The notes under the pieces: model-generated
Seen by the model: only the letters and a program-made list of their open reading frames with translations
The model's database searches: none
Told to the model about the DNA's origin: nothing
From: Proteocatella sp049670425
GTDB taxonomy: Bacteria; Bacillota; Clostridia; Peptostreptococcales; Filifactoraceae
Reading direction: 5' to 3'
DNA length: 5,864 nucleotides
Assembly (NCBI GenBank): GCA_049670425.1
Contig: JBATTG010000177.1
Span: 1 to 5,864, forward strand
Program-made: the position numbers and the translations under genes
Shown: piece by piece, positions 1 through 5,834 of the stretch
Numbering within the stretch: the stretch's first letter is position 1
Layout of the letters: every line of letters starts with the position of its first letter

Positions 1-398
1 CTTTTGTTATAAATATAAAATAAAATTGCCCGAAGAGCAGTTAGCCCAACTAGAAATATACAAAGCAGTGCCCCCATGTCAATTCTATTTAGTGGTATAT
101 CTTTGAACATTGGTGCTCCTAAAAACACAATCAATAAGAGCATCCCTATTTTTACTGTTCTTATACATATCCTATCAGCCTTTGCAAAAATCACTCTGGC
201 AAATTCGTCACTTAGTTCATTTGGCATAAATCCGATTATGGCAACTATCAATAATGTTAAATTATAGATTGTAATTGTTAAACCGGAATTTTCAATCCCC
301 ATAATTTCATATTTATTTATTATGTAAAGCATTAAAATTGCAAATACGGGAACTATATTTATAAAAAGCTGAGCTGATAAACTTACCTTCTTCTTCAT
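1..398 (-). CDS. Hypothetical four-helix membrane protein, C-terminus beyond the window
   Basis: This frame is open from an ATG at 398 to the left edge (132 complete codons, no stop), so the gene is partial. The start is supported by AGAGGGGG at 413-406, seven bases upstream. The product begins MKKKVSLSAQLF and is strongly hydrophobic. Likely membrane segments lie at about residues 9-27, 38-57, 82-98 and 107-130. A polar, charged loop (PNELSDEFARVIFAKADR, about 59-76) separates helices two and three. I do not recognise the family. Short four-helix proteins with an acidic D-E loop are often encoded beside small Xre-type repressors in Firmicutes, and the inverted repeat over its promoter would fit a repressed or autoregulated unit, but both are inference. 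Nothing visible assigns a transport or enzymatic role. Confidence is high that it is a gene and low for any function. Confidence 0.75.
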   Translation of the reverse strand, partial: MKKKVSLSAQLFINIVPVFAILMLYIINKYEIMGIENSGLTITIYNLTLLIVAIIGFMPNELSDEFARVIFAKADRICIRTVKIGMLLLIVFLGAPMFKDIPLNRIDMGALLCIFLVGLTALRAILFYIYNK

Positions 399-415
399 AT
401 TCAAACCCCCTCTTT

Positions 416-460
416 CATGTTATATATTTATAACTTTATTTATTACAAATATATAACATG
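416..460. repeat. 18-bp inverted repeat overlapping promoter, probable operator
   Basis: The arms are 416-433 and 443-460, with one mismatch in 18 and a 9-base spacer; the outer 14 bases (CATGTTATATATTT) are perfect. Each arm is also partly palindromic: 419-434 reads GTTATA-TATT-TATAAC, and the other arm has a degenerate version. This gives two candidate sites centred about 23 bp apart. The right arm covers the -10 of the minus-strand promoter and the left arm lies in the early transcribed leader. Because the right arm lies upstream of the predicted start point, a full RNA hairpin could not form from this promoter, which favours a DNA operator over a terminator or riboswitch. High A/T content lowers certainty. 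Confidence 0.55.
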
Positions 461-476
461 AAACTATCTTTGTCAA
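448..476 (-). promoter_or_regulatory. Sigma-A-type promoter of the membrane protein gene
   Basis: On the minus strand a perfect -35 TTGACA (476-471) is followed after exactly 17 bases by TATATT (453-448), one base from the -10 consensus. Transcription would start near 441, giving a leader of about 43 bases before the ATG at 398. This is the best promoter match in the window. The -10 element lies inside the inverted repeat at 416-460. Confidence 0.75.
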
Positions 477-700
477 TAGCTCTAATTTCCAAATTACTAT
501 TTACAATTCAACTCCCCAAAAAGTCTGACAATTAAATCAAGAAACCACAATTCTTGCACCTGTGTTTTCACTGATATAAAAGAAATATGCATCCACTCAA
601 ATTTTTCCAATATTAATGTTAGTATTCTACTATAATAAGGTATATATAAATAGCAGTATTTTATATTGTATTACAAATCATAATATTTGAGGAGAAAATC
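461..700 (+). promoter_or_regulatory. Spacer and leader upstream of transketolase, weak promoter
   Basis: This A/T-rich stretch separates the divergent membrane protein gene from tkt. A perfect TATAAT lies at 631-636, but no good -35 sits 16-18 bases upstream, so it is only a candidate. The ribosome binding site is clear: GAGGAG at 689-694, six bases before the ATG at 701. A short imperfect inverted repeat (541-549 with 561-569, 8 of 9 pairs) has no T-tract and is unlikely to be a terminator. I see no tRNA, riboswitch or small gene here. Confidence 0.4.
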
Positions 701-2707
701 ATGAATTATACTAAAGTTGATAATATATCAATAAATACCATCAGAACACTTTCTGCAGATGCCGTCGAAAAGGCAAATTCAGGTCATCCCGGACTGCCAC
801 TTGGAGCCGCACCGATGGCCTACACCCTGTGGACAAAAATGAACCACAATGGCAAAAATCCAAATTGGCAAAACAGGGACAGATTTGTACTTTCTGCAGG
901 CCATGGTTCCATGCTGCTTTACTCTTTGCTGCATTTATTCGGGTACGGCATTACTATTGACGATATTAAAAATTTCAGGCAGCTTGGAAGCCTTACTCCT
1001 GGTCATCCCGAGTACGGACATACCAAAGGCATAGAAACGACCACAGGACCTCTTGGCCAGGGTATAGGTAATGCCGTAGGAATGGCAATAGCCGAGACCC
1101 ATATAGCTGAGCATTTCAACAGGCCGGGTTTTGAAATAGTTGATCATCATACCTACGCCTTAGGCGGTGACGGCTGCTTTATGGAAGGTATAACCTCCGA
1201 AGCATCTTCTCTTGCTGGAACCCTTGAACTTGGAAAGCTTATTGTTATGTATGATTCAAATAATATTTCAATAGAGGGAAGCACCGATTTGGCATTCAAA
1301 GAAGATGTCGGCAAAAGATATGAAGCTTATGGCTGGCAGGTTATAAAAATTCAAGATGGAAACAACTTGAATTCCATTTCACAGGCCATCGATGAGGCCA
1401 AAGCCGAAACTAAAAAACCATCTCTTATAATAGTTAAAACTAAAATTGGATACGGCTGTCCTGCGAAAGAAGGCTCTGCCGCAGCTCATGGAGAGCCTCT
1501 TGGAATCGAAAATGTAAAAGCCCTGAAAAAAAATCTTGACTGGCCACTTGACTCCGAATTTTTGGTACCAGATGAAGTTTACACCCATATGAACAACTAT
1601 ATAGAATCTGGGATAAATAAGGAATCTAAGTGGAATGAACTTCTCCAAAAATATAGCACCTCCTACCCCGATTTGTACAAAGAATATCTGGAGTGGTTTG
1701 ATGAAGATATCGATAAAAAAATGCTTCAAATCAGGAATTTGGATAGTTTCAATAAATCAATTTCAACGAGAGAAGCTTCTGGCATACTGATAAACCAACT
1801 TGCTGATATAATGCCCAACCTTATTGGAGGATCCGCCGATTTAGCGCCTTCCAATAAAACTCATATGAAAAACAAAGGCGATTACTCCGCGCTTTCAAGG
1901 GAAGGTAAAAATCTTCATTTTGGAGTAAGAGAACATGCCATGGCTTCTATTACAAACGGAATATATCTTCATGGGGGGCTAAGACCATTTTGTTCAACAT
2001 TTTTGATTTTCTCCGATTATATGAAAGGTGCTATGCGCTTGTCTGCAATCATGGGACTTCCAATACCATATGTACTGACACATGACAGCATTGGCGTGGG
2101 CGAAGATGGACCAACCCACCAGCCAATTGAGCATCTATCGGCCTTAAGAAGCATCCCTAATATGACCGTTTTCAGACCAGCAGACGCAAAAGAAACCGCA
2201 TGTGCATGGTATTATGCTATGACGGTTAAAACTTCCCCTACAGCCCTTATTTTGACAAGGCAAAATTTGCCCCTCTACGAAGAGAGCAGCAGTGAAGCCC
2301 TTAAGGGAGGCTATATCCTCATAGAATCTGCAAATGAAACCCCCGACATGATTCTTATGGCTTCAGGCTCTGAAGTCGAACTCATTTATAAGGCTCACTT
2401 TGAACTTAAAAAAATGGGAATAGACTCACGAGTAGTGAGTATGCCTTCTTTTGAACTTTTTGAGGCTCAAAGCCCTGAATATCAAGACAGTATTCTTCCA
2501 AAAACGGTAAGAGGGCGATTAGCTGTAGAAGCTTCATCATCATCACAGTGGTACAAATATTTAGGACTTGATGGAAAACTCATAGGCCTGCATACCTTTG
2601 GAGCTTCTGGCAAGGCTACCGATTTATTAAAGCATTTTGACCTTACTGTAGAAAATGTAATAGGCTCTGCAAGCCAAATAATGAGATACACAAAATTTAC
2701 AATCTAA
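701..2707 (+). CDS. tkt: Transketolase
   Basis: A complete 668-residue, single-chain transketolase (EC 2.2.1.1), the usual bacterial length. It is a cytoplasmic thiamine-diphosphate and divalent-metal enzyme that moves two-carbon units in the non-oxidative pentose phosphate pathway, for example xylulose-5-P with ribose-5-P or erythrose-4-P. Domains run in order: diphosphate-binding (about 1-330), pyrimidine-binding (about 350-525) and C-terminal (about 540-660). Visible motifs are SGHPGLPLGAAP with H29, HGSMLLY, TGPLGQG, the cofactor motif GDGCFMEG (D157, E162) followed by DSNNISIEG (metal ligands N187 and I189), the catalytic glutamate E411 in GVREHAMA, and the class signature GEDGPTHQPIEHL (468-480) with H473. 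No key residue is missing. The start is fixed by GAGGAG six bases upstream. Many clostridia carry a split transketolase, but this one is undivided. Aldolase follows in the same direction after 232 bases. Confidence 0.97.
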   Translation: MNYTKVDNISINTIRTLSADAVEKANSGHPGLPLGAAPMAYTLWTKMNHNGKNPNWQNRDRFVLSAGHGSMLLYSLLHLFGYGITIDDIKNFRQLGSLTPGHPEYGHTKGIETTTGPLGQGIGNAVGMAIAETHIAEHFNRPGFEIVDHHTYALGGDGCFMEGITSEASSLAGTLELGKLIVMYDSNNISIEGSTDLAFKEDVGKRYEAYGWQVIKIQDGNNLNSISQAIDEAKAETKKPSLIIVKTKIGYGCPAKEGSAAAHGEPLGIENVKALKKNLDWPLDSEFLVPDEVYTHMNNYIESGINKESKWNELLQKYSTSYPDLYKEYLEWFDEDIDKKMLQIRNLDSFNKSISTREASGILINQLADIMPNLIGGSADLAPSNKTHMKNKGDYSALSREGKNLHFGVREHAMASITNGIYLHGGLRPFCSTFLIFSDYMKGAMRLSAIMGLPIPYVLTHDSIGVGEDGPTHQPIEHLSALRSIPNMTVFRPADAKETACAWYYAMTVKTSPTALILTRQNLPLYEESSSEALKGGYILIESANETPDMILMASGSEVELIYKAHFELKKMGIDSRVVSMPSFELFEAQSPEYQDSILPKTVRGRLAVEASSSSQWYKYLGLDGKLIGLHTFGASGKATDLLKHFDLTVENVIGSASQIMRYTKFTI

Positions 2708-2939
2708 AGCTGTAGCGCTTTATAAAAAAAATTTTAAACAGTTGGTTTTACTGCGTTATAGCCTGCAAAACGTTATCTATAACACTTTATTAAGTGGGAC
2801 TGAAAAAACCCCGCGAAATTCAGTGTATAATTACAAAAAAATATATTTTATTTTTCACAAATATGGGTTATAATTGCCTTGGAATATTTTAAATATCTGT
2901 AGGTTTTCTAAAAATCTATACGAAACACGGAGGTTTAAT
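2708..2939 (+). promoter_or_regulatory. tkt-fba spacer with fba promoter and short inverted repeats
   Basis: No gene is visible in this 232-base gap. TATAAT at 2869-2874, preceded by an A/T-rich tract with only a weak -35 (TTTTAT at 2846-2851, 17-base spacing), is the likeliest fba promoter. It would give a leader of about 60 bases. A second TATAAT lies at 2826-2831. Three small inverted repeats follow tkt: GTTATAG/CTATAAC (2755-2761, 2777-2783), CACTT/AAGTG (2783-2787, 2792-2796) and ACTGAA/TTCAGT (2799-2804, 2819-2824). None ends in a T-tract, so no standard terminator separates tkt from fba and read-through is possible. The fba ribosome binding site GGAGG is at 2929-2933. Confidence 0.4.
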
Positions 2940-3803
2940 ATGCTAGTATCGGCAAAAGAAATGCTAAACAAAGCTAAAAAAGAAAAATATGCTGTAGGAC
3001 AATTCAACATCAACAATCTTGAATGGACTAAAGCCGTACTTCTTACTGCTCAAGAGAATAACTCACCAGTAATCCTTGGAGTATCAGAAGGCGCTGGAAA
3101 ATATATGGGTGGATATAAAACTATAGTTGGAATGGTTAACGGAATGATGGAAGATCTTAAAATAACTGTTCCCGTAGCTCTTCACTTAGACCACGGTAGC
3201 TATGAAGGTTCTCTAAAAACAATAGAAGCCGGATTTTCTTCAGTAATGTTTGATGGTTCTCACTACCCAATAGCTGAAAATATAGCAAAGACTACAGAGC
3301 TTGTTAAAATTTGCAACGAAAAAGGAATTTCACTCGAAGCCGAGGTTGGTTCAATCGGCGGAGAAGAAGATGGTGTTGTCGGTCAAGGAGACATCGCTGA
3401 TGCTCAAGAATGTAAACAAATTGCAGACCTTGGAGTTACAATGCTTGCAGCAGGTATCGGAAATATCCACGGAAAATATCCAGCTAACTGGAAGGGACTT
3501 GCATTTGATGCTCTTGAAGCTATCAAAAATGTAACTGGAGAAATGCCGTTAGTACTTCACGGCGGAACAGGAATACCAGCAGAAATGATAAAAAAAGCAA
3601 TAACGCTTGGAGTTGCTAAGATAAATGTTAACACTGAATGCCAGCTGGCATTTGCTGAAGCTACAAGAAAGTATATCGAAGCTGGAAAAGACCTTGAAGG
3701 CAAGGGATTTGACCCAAGAAAAATATTAGGACCGGGATTTGAAGCTATCAAGGCAACAGTAAAAGAAAAAATGGAGCTGTTTGGTTCTGTAAACAAGGCT
3801 TAA
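2940..3803 (+). CDS. fba: Class II fructose-bisphosphate aldolase
   Basis: A 287-residue cytoplasmic zinc-dependent aldolase (EC 4.1.2.13) that interconverts fructose-1,6-bisphosphate with dihydroxyacetone phosphate plus glyceraldehyde-3-phosphate. Signature one is VPVALHLDHGSYEG, with catalytic D84 and zinc ligand H85. Signature two is LEAEVGSIGGEEDGV (132-146) with E135. Further ligands are H177 in GNIHGKYP and H207 in LHGGTG, and the phosphate-binding GGTG and NVNTE motifs follow. The length is normal for the short FbaA-type enzymes. I chose the ATG at 2940 because GGAGG sits six bases upstream and MLVSAKEMLNKAK matches the family N-terminus. An upstream in-frame TTG at 2874 would add 22 residues, overlaps the promoter and lacks a binding site. 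Tagatose-bisphosphate aldolases are close relatives, but no sugar-operon context supports that reading. The gene ends at a strong terminator. Confidence 0.95.
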   Translation: MLVSAKEMLNKAKKEKYAVGQFNINNLEWTKAVLLTAQENNSPVILGVSEGAGKYMGGYKTIVGMVNGMMEDLKITVPVALHLDHGSYEGSLKTIEAGFSSVMFDGSHYPIAENIAKTTELVKICNEKGISLEAEVGSIGGEEDGVVGQGDIADAQECKQIADLGVTMLAAGIGNIHGKYPANWKGLAFDALEAIKNVTGEMPLVLHGGTGIPAEMIKKAITLGVAKINVNTECQLAFAEATRKYIEAGKDLEGKGFDPRKILGPGFEAIKATVKEKMELFGSVNKA

Positions 3804-3853
3804 TTACTCTTTAAAAATATGATATAACTGACAACTAACATAATAAAAATAGC

Positions 3854-3887
3854 AAAAGAGGAAGATTCCAAAGAATCTTCCTCTTTT
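3854..3887. terminator. Bidirectional Rho-independent terminator
   Basis: A perfect 15-bp inverted repeat: AAAAGAGGAAGATTC (3854-3868), a CAAA loop (3869-3872), then GAATCTTCCTCTTTT (3873-3887). The T-rich 3' side on the plus strand ends fba transcripts. The complementary T run on the minus strand ends the convergent regulator transcript. The last two stem bases belong to the regulator's TAA stop codon (3888-3886). Confidence 0.9.
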
Positions 3888-4566
3888 ATATATAAACCTC
3901 AGCCGAGAGTTTTTTAAGTTTTTCATAATCCACAACTTCGTAAAATCCCCTGCCTTTTCTCAAATACTTCATTTCACAGAACTTGTCAAGCACCCTGAGC
4001 AAATGTCTGTAACTGGTTGCCAAAAGCTCCGCAATGTCTGTAAGGTTTCCTTCAAAGTTTATCCTGTCAGTTTTTTCACTTGTTTTTAAAATATACCCTG
4101 CCAGTCGGCTTTCAAGAGGATACAGAAGGTTTATTGAGCTGTTGTGAGAACTCCGATGCAATTTATTCCCCAAACTTTTGCATATAAACCTGAGAAAACG
4201 CGAATCATCCATCAAACCAGGATTAATAAAATGCATGGGTATTCCTATGCAGTATGAATCCTCCACTGCCTGCATGCTCCCGGAAGCCTTTTCAGCGCTC
4301 AAAAGCTCAACATCGCCCATTACCTGAAAATCTTCATAAAAGCAAATGAGCAGATTTTTTCCATTTTCGAGTGATATATATGATTTTGCCTTTCCATCTG
4401 TCAAAAACAGCATATATTCCAGAGGTTCTCCCTCTTTACACAAAAATTCATTCTTTTTAAATAAGAGCAGTTTCATTTCAGATCTTATATCCTGAGAAAA
4501 TATCTGATCAATCTCATACTTGTTGATATGCTTATCTCTTAAATTTTCATCTTCAACAATTATCAT
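3886..4566 (-). CDS. Crp/Fnr-family transcriptional regulator, YeiL type
   Basis: A complete 226-residue regulator. The N-terminal beta-roll effector domain spans about 20-115 (EFLCKEGEPLEYMLFLTDGKA, then MGDVELLSAEKASG). A dimer helix lies at about 120-142 and a winged helix-turn-helix at about 150-220. FEGNLTDIAELLATSYRHLL contains the turn and recognition helix. LATSYRHLLRVLDKF and the C-terminal wing resemble E. coli YeiL as I remember it. The phosphate-binding cassette lacks the Arg-Ser pair that holds the cyclic nucleotide phosphate in CRP (here ASGSMQAVED), so cAMP binding is unlikely. Five scattered cysteines do not form a recognisable Fnr cluster motif. The start is supported by AGAGGGGG at 4580-4573. 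The first 14 bases overlap the end of the HD-GYP frame, which implies co-transcription or translational coupling. Targets and ligand are unknown. Unlike its upstream partner, this gene looks intact. Confidence 0.88.
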   Translation of the reverse strand: MIIVEDENLRDKHINKYEIDQIFSQDIRSEMKLLLFKKNEFLCKEGEPLEYMLFLTDGKAKSYISLENGKNLLICFYEDFQVMGDVELLSAEKASGSMQAVEDSYCIGIPMHFINPGLMDDSRFLRFICKSLGNKLHRSSHNSSINLLYPLESRLAGYILKTSEKTDRINFEGNLTDIAELLATSYRHLLRVLDKFCEMKYLRKGRGFYEVVDYEKLKKLSAEVYI

Positions 4567-5266
4567 TAAATTCCCCCTCTTTTATACATTCTTTAAATAC
4601 CGATACAATCAATGGATCAAACTGTATCCCTGAAAATTTGTCAAGTTCATTTAATGCCCCCTGCCACGTCATCGGAGTAGGCCTGTAAGGCCGAGCACTC
4701 GTCATAGCATCAAAAGAGTCTGCCACAGTTAAAATCTTGGACTCCAAAGGAATTTCAGGGTGTTTTTTAATGCATCCATATTCATCATCCGTAAGTGACC
4801 CTGGTTTATTTAAAATATGATAGGGAATGCCTACCTTTCCAACGTCATGAAGAAGGGCTGCAAATTCAATATCTCGAATAGTTACCTGATCAAGATTCAT
4901 CCTGCCTGCTATGCTTACTGAATATCTGGTTACACAATCACAGTGTCCCCTTGTGTATACATCGTTGGCCTCTATGACATTTGACAGGACACGGATTGTC
5001 TGTACCCAGCTCTCTTTTAAAGCATCCACAGTCTCACCCAACGTATCGTTTATTGCATTTGTTTCTTCATACAGGGCTTCTATTTCCATATATTGATTAG
5101 AAATTTCAGATTGCTTATTATTCAGATTCTCATTTTGTTCGTAAATCCTTTTAAGCATTCGATTAGTTGCATTTCGAACAATTCCAATTTCCTTAGTCTC
5201 ATATTGGAAACCTTTTACGACTTGATTCTCACACTCCAGATCAATTTTCTCCAACTGTTTAACCAA
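4553..5266 (-). CDS. Degenerate HAMP/coiled-coil/HD-GYP protein, GYP segment missing
   Basis: This 237-residue frame is the output half of a membrane sensor. HAMP-like sequence fills about residues 1-40, an acidic coiled coil about 40-85, and the HD domain 86-237. HD-GYP proteins hydrolyse cyclic di-GMP. Kept features are E98, H108 in TRGHCDCV, the catalytic pair H140-D141 in LLHDVGKVGIP, K144, LNKPGSLTDDEY, KKHPE (167-171), then ILTVADSFDAMTSARPYR and GIQFDPLIV. Normally some 40-50 residues with the HHE and GYP motifs lie between KKHPE and IPLESKIL. Here the two are joined directly at about E171-I172 (4756-4751), consistent with an in-frame internal deletion. Activity is doubtful. The TTG at 5266 has no binding site; HAMP residues (SEPVDNL) continue upstream to a TGA at 5323-5321, so this is the 3' part of a broken gene rather than a true start. 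It overlaps the regulator by 14 bases. Confidence 0.75.
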   Translation of the reverse strand: MVKQLEKIDLECENQVVKGFQYETKEIGIVRNATNRMLKRIYEQNENLNNKQSEISNQYMEIEALYEETNAINDTLGETVDALKESWVQTIRVLSNVIEANDVYTRGHCDCVTRYSVSIAGRMNLDQVTIRDIEFAALLHDVGKVGIPYHILNKPGSLTDDEYGCIKKHPEIPLESKILTVADSFDAMTSARPYRPTPMTWQGALNELDKFSGIQFDPLIVSVFKECIKEGEFNDNC

Positions 5267-5274
5267 ATTGTCTA

Positions 5275-5712
5275 CAGGTTCTGATAAAATTGATTCGATT
5301 TTTCTAGAACAAATACACTTTCATCCAGAAAATACGGTTCATCCTCAAAACTTAGTATCTCGCTCAAGTCTACATCCAGGCCAGCTATTCCAACAAACTA
5401 CCATTGTCTCGCTCTTGGATCGAATTTTTCTGGAAGAAAATTCCTCTTCCCCGTAAATATCCTTCCATCACAAAGCCCTAGAGCTATGCTTTTGCTTGAG
5501 CCATTGATGGAATCAAACTTTGATATAACTGCGTTTATATTCGCATCTGAAACGTCAGAAGAAAGAGCCTGCTCAATAACCTCATTATTTGCAAACAGAC
5601 TCAACATCTTGCTATTAGTATCTGTAAAACTGCTTATTTTACTGTTAAAAGCTTCGAAATCACTGCGTACAAGCCTATCCACACTCTCATTATAACGCAG
5701 TGTATGTGCCGT
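5275..5712 (-). pseudogene. Remnant of Cache-type extracellular sensor domain of the HD-GYP receptor
   Basis: Reading from 5712, the frame starts TAHTLRYNESVDRLV, continues through a helical stretch (DTNSKMLSLFANNEVIEQAL) and DSINGSSKSIALGLCDGRIF, and reaches FDPRARQW, which matches the Cache-domain consensus yDPReRpWY. A TAG follows at 5400-5398. The same frame then continues with FVGIAGLDVDLSEIL, matching the later Cache consensus (vvGiDidLdeL), to a TAG at 5274-5272. About 40 family residues are therefore missing at the first stop. The HAMP and HD-GYP sequence continues in a different frame, open from 5320, and no second transmembrane helix is found between Cache and HAMP. No start codon or first membrane helix precedes 5712, where the insertion-element end begins. 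Together these point to a truncated, internally deleted and frameshifted gene. The domain call rests on the two motif matches. Confidence 0.7.
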
Positions 5713-5721
5713 TTGAACGCT

Positions 5722-5742
5722 CCCACCACCTATAGATGTGGG
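5722..5742 (-). repeat. Imperfect hairpin of the insertion-element right end
   Basis: On the minus strand CCCAC-ATC-TATA-GGT-G-GTGGG folds into a five-pair stem, a bulged G, three more pairs (one T-G wobble) and a TATA loop. The wobble pair forms only on the minus strand; on the plus strand it becomes a C-A mismatch. This fits a structure used as minus-strand single-stranded DNA or RNA. TCAA follows at 5716-5713. Confidence 0.55.
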
Positions 5743-5834
5743 GGATTCTTGGGTAGGGCAAACCAATGTTCGCTAATTTACCAAGCTATCTCCACAGTTC
5801 CTGCGGTTGTCTTGTATGACAACTAAGCAGATTA

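Noticed and set aside
76..267. Plus-strand 63-codon open frame
   Set aside because: It lies antisense to the hydrophobic minus-strand gene at 1-398, which has a promoter and ribosome binding site; its own start has neither.
541..569. Imperfect hairpin upstream of tkt as a terminator or riboswitch
   Set aside because: There are only eight pairs around an 11-base loop, with no T-tract and no recognisable riboswitch core.
669..678. TATTACAAAT shared with 441-450, suggesting a common operator for tkt and the membrane gene
   Set aside because: The match is ten A/T-rich bases and the flanks do not continue the inverted repeat; chance is likely.
1379..1729. Minus-strand 116-codon open frame inside tkt
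   Set aside because: It is antisense to conserved transketolase sequence, with no ribosome binding site and no recognisable protein features.
2750..2760. ACTGCGTTATA also present on the minus strand at about 5690-5700
   Set aside because: Several 11-base matches are expected by chance in a window this size, and no longer homology surrounds it.
2874..2939. Upstream TTG start adding 22 residues to the aldolase
   Set aside because: It overlaps the TATAAT element, lacks a ribosome binding site, and the family N-terminus starts at the ATG at 2940.
5398..5400. TAG between ARQW and FVGIAG as a possible pyrrolysine codon
   Set aside because: Cache domains have no pyrrolysine precedent, about 40 expected residues are missing at the same point, and a frame change follows; a lesion is the simpler reading.
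5401..5766. Taking the whole 122-codon frame as one protein beginning at TTG 5766
   Set aside because: Its first 18 or so codons are the translated hairpin end of the insertion element; genuine sensor sequence begins only at about 5712.
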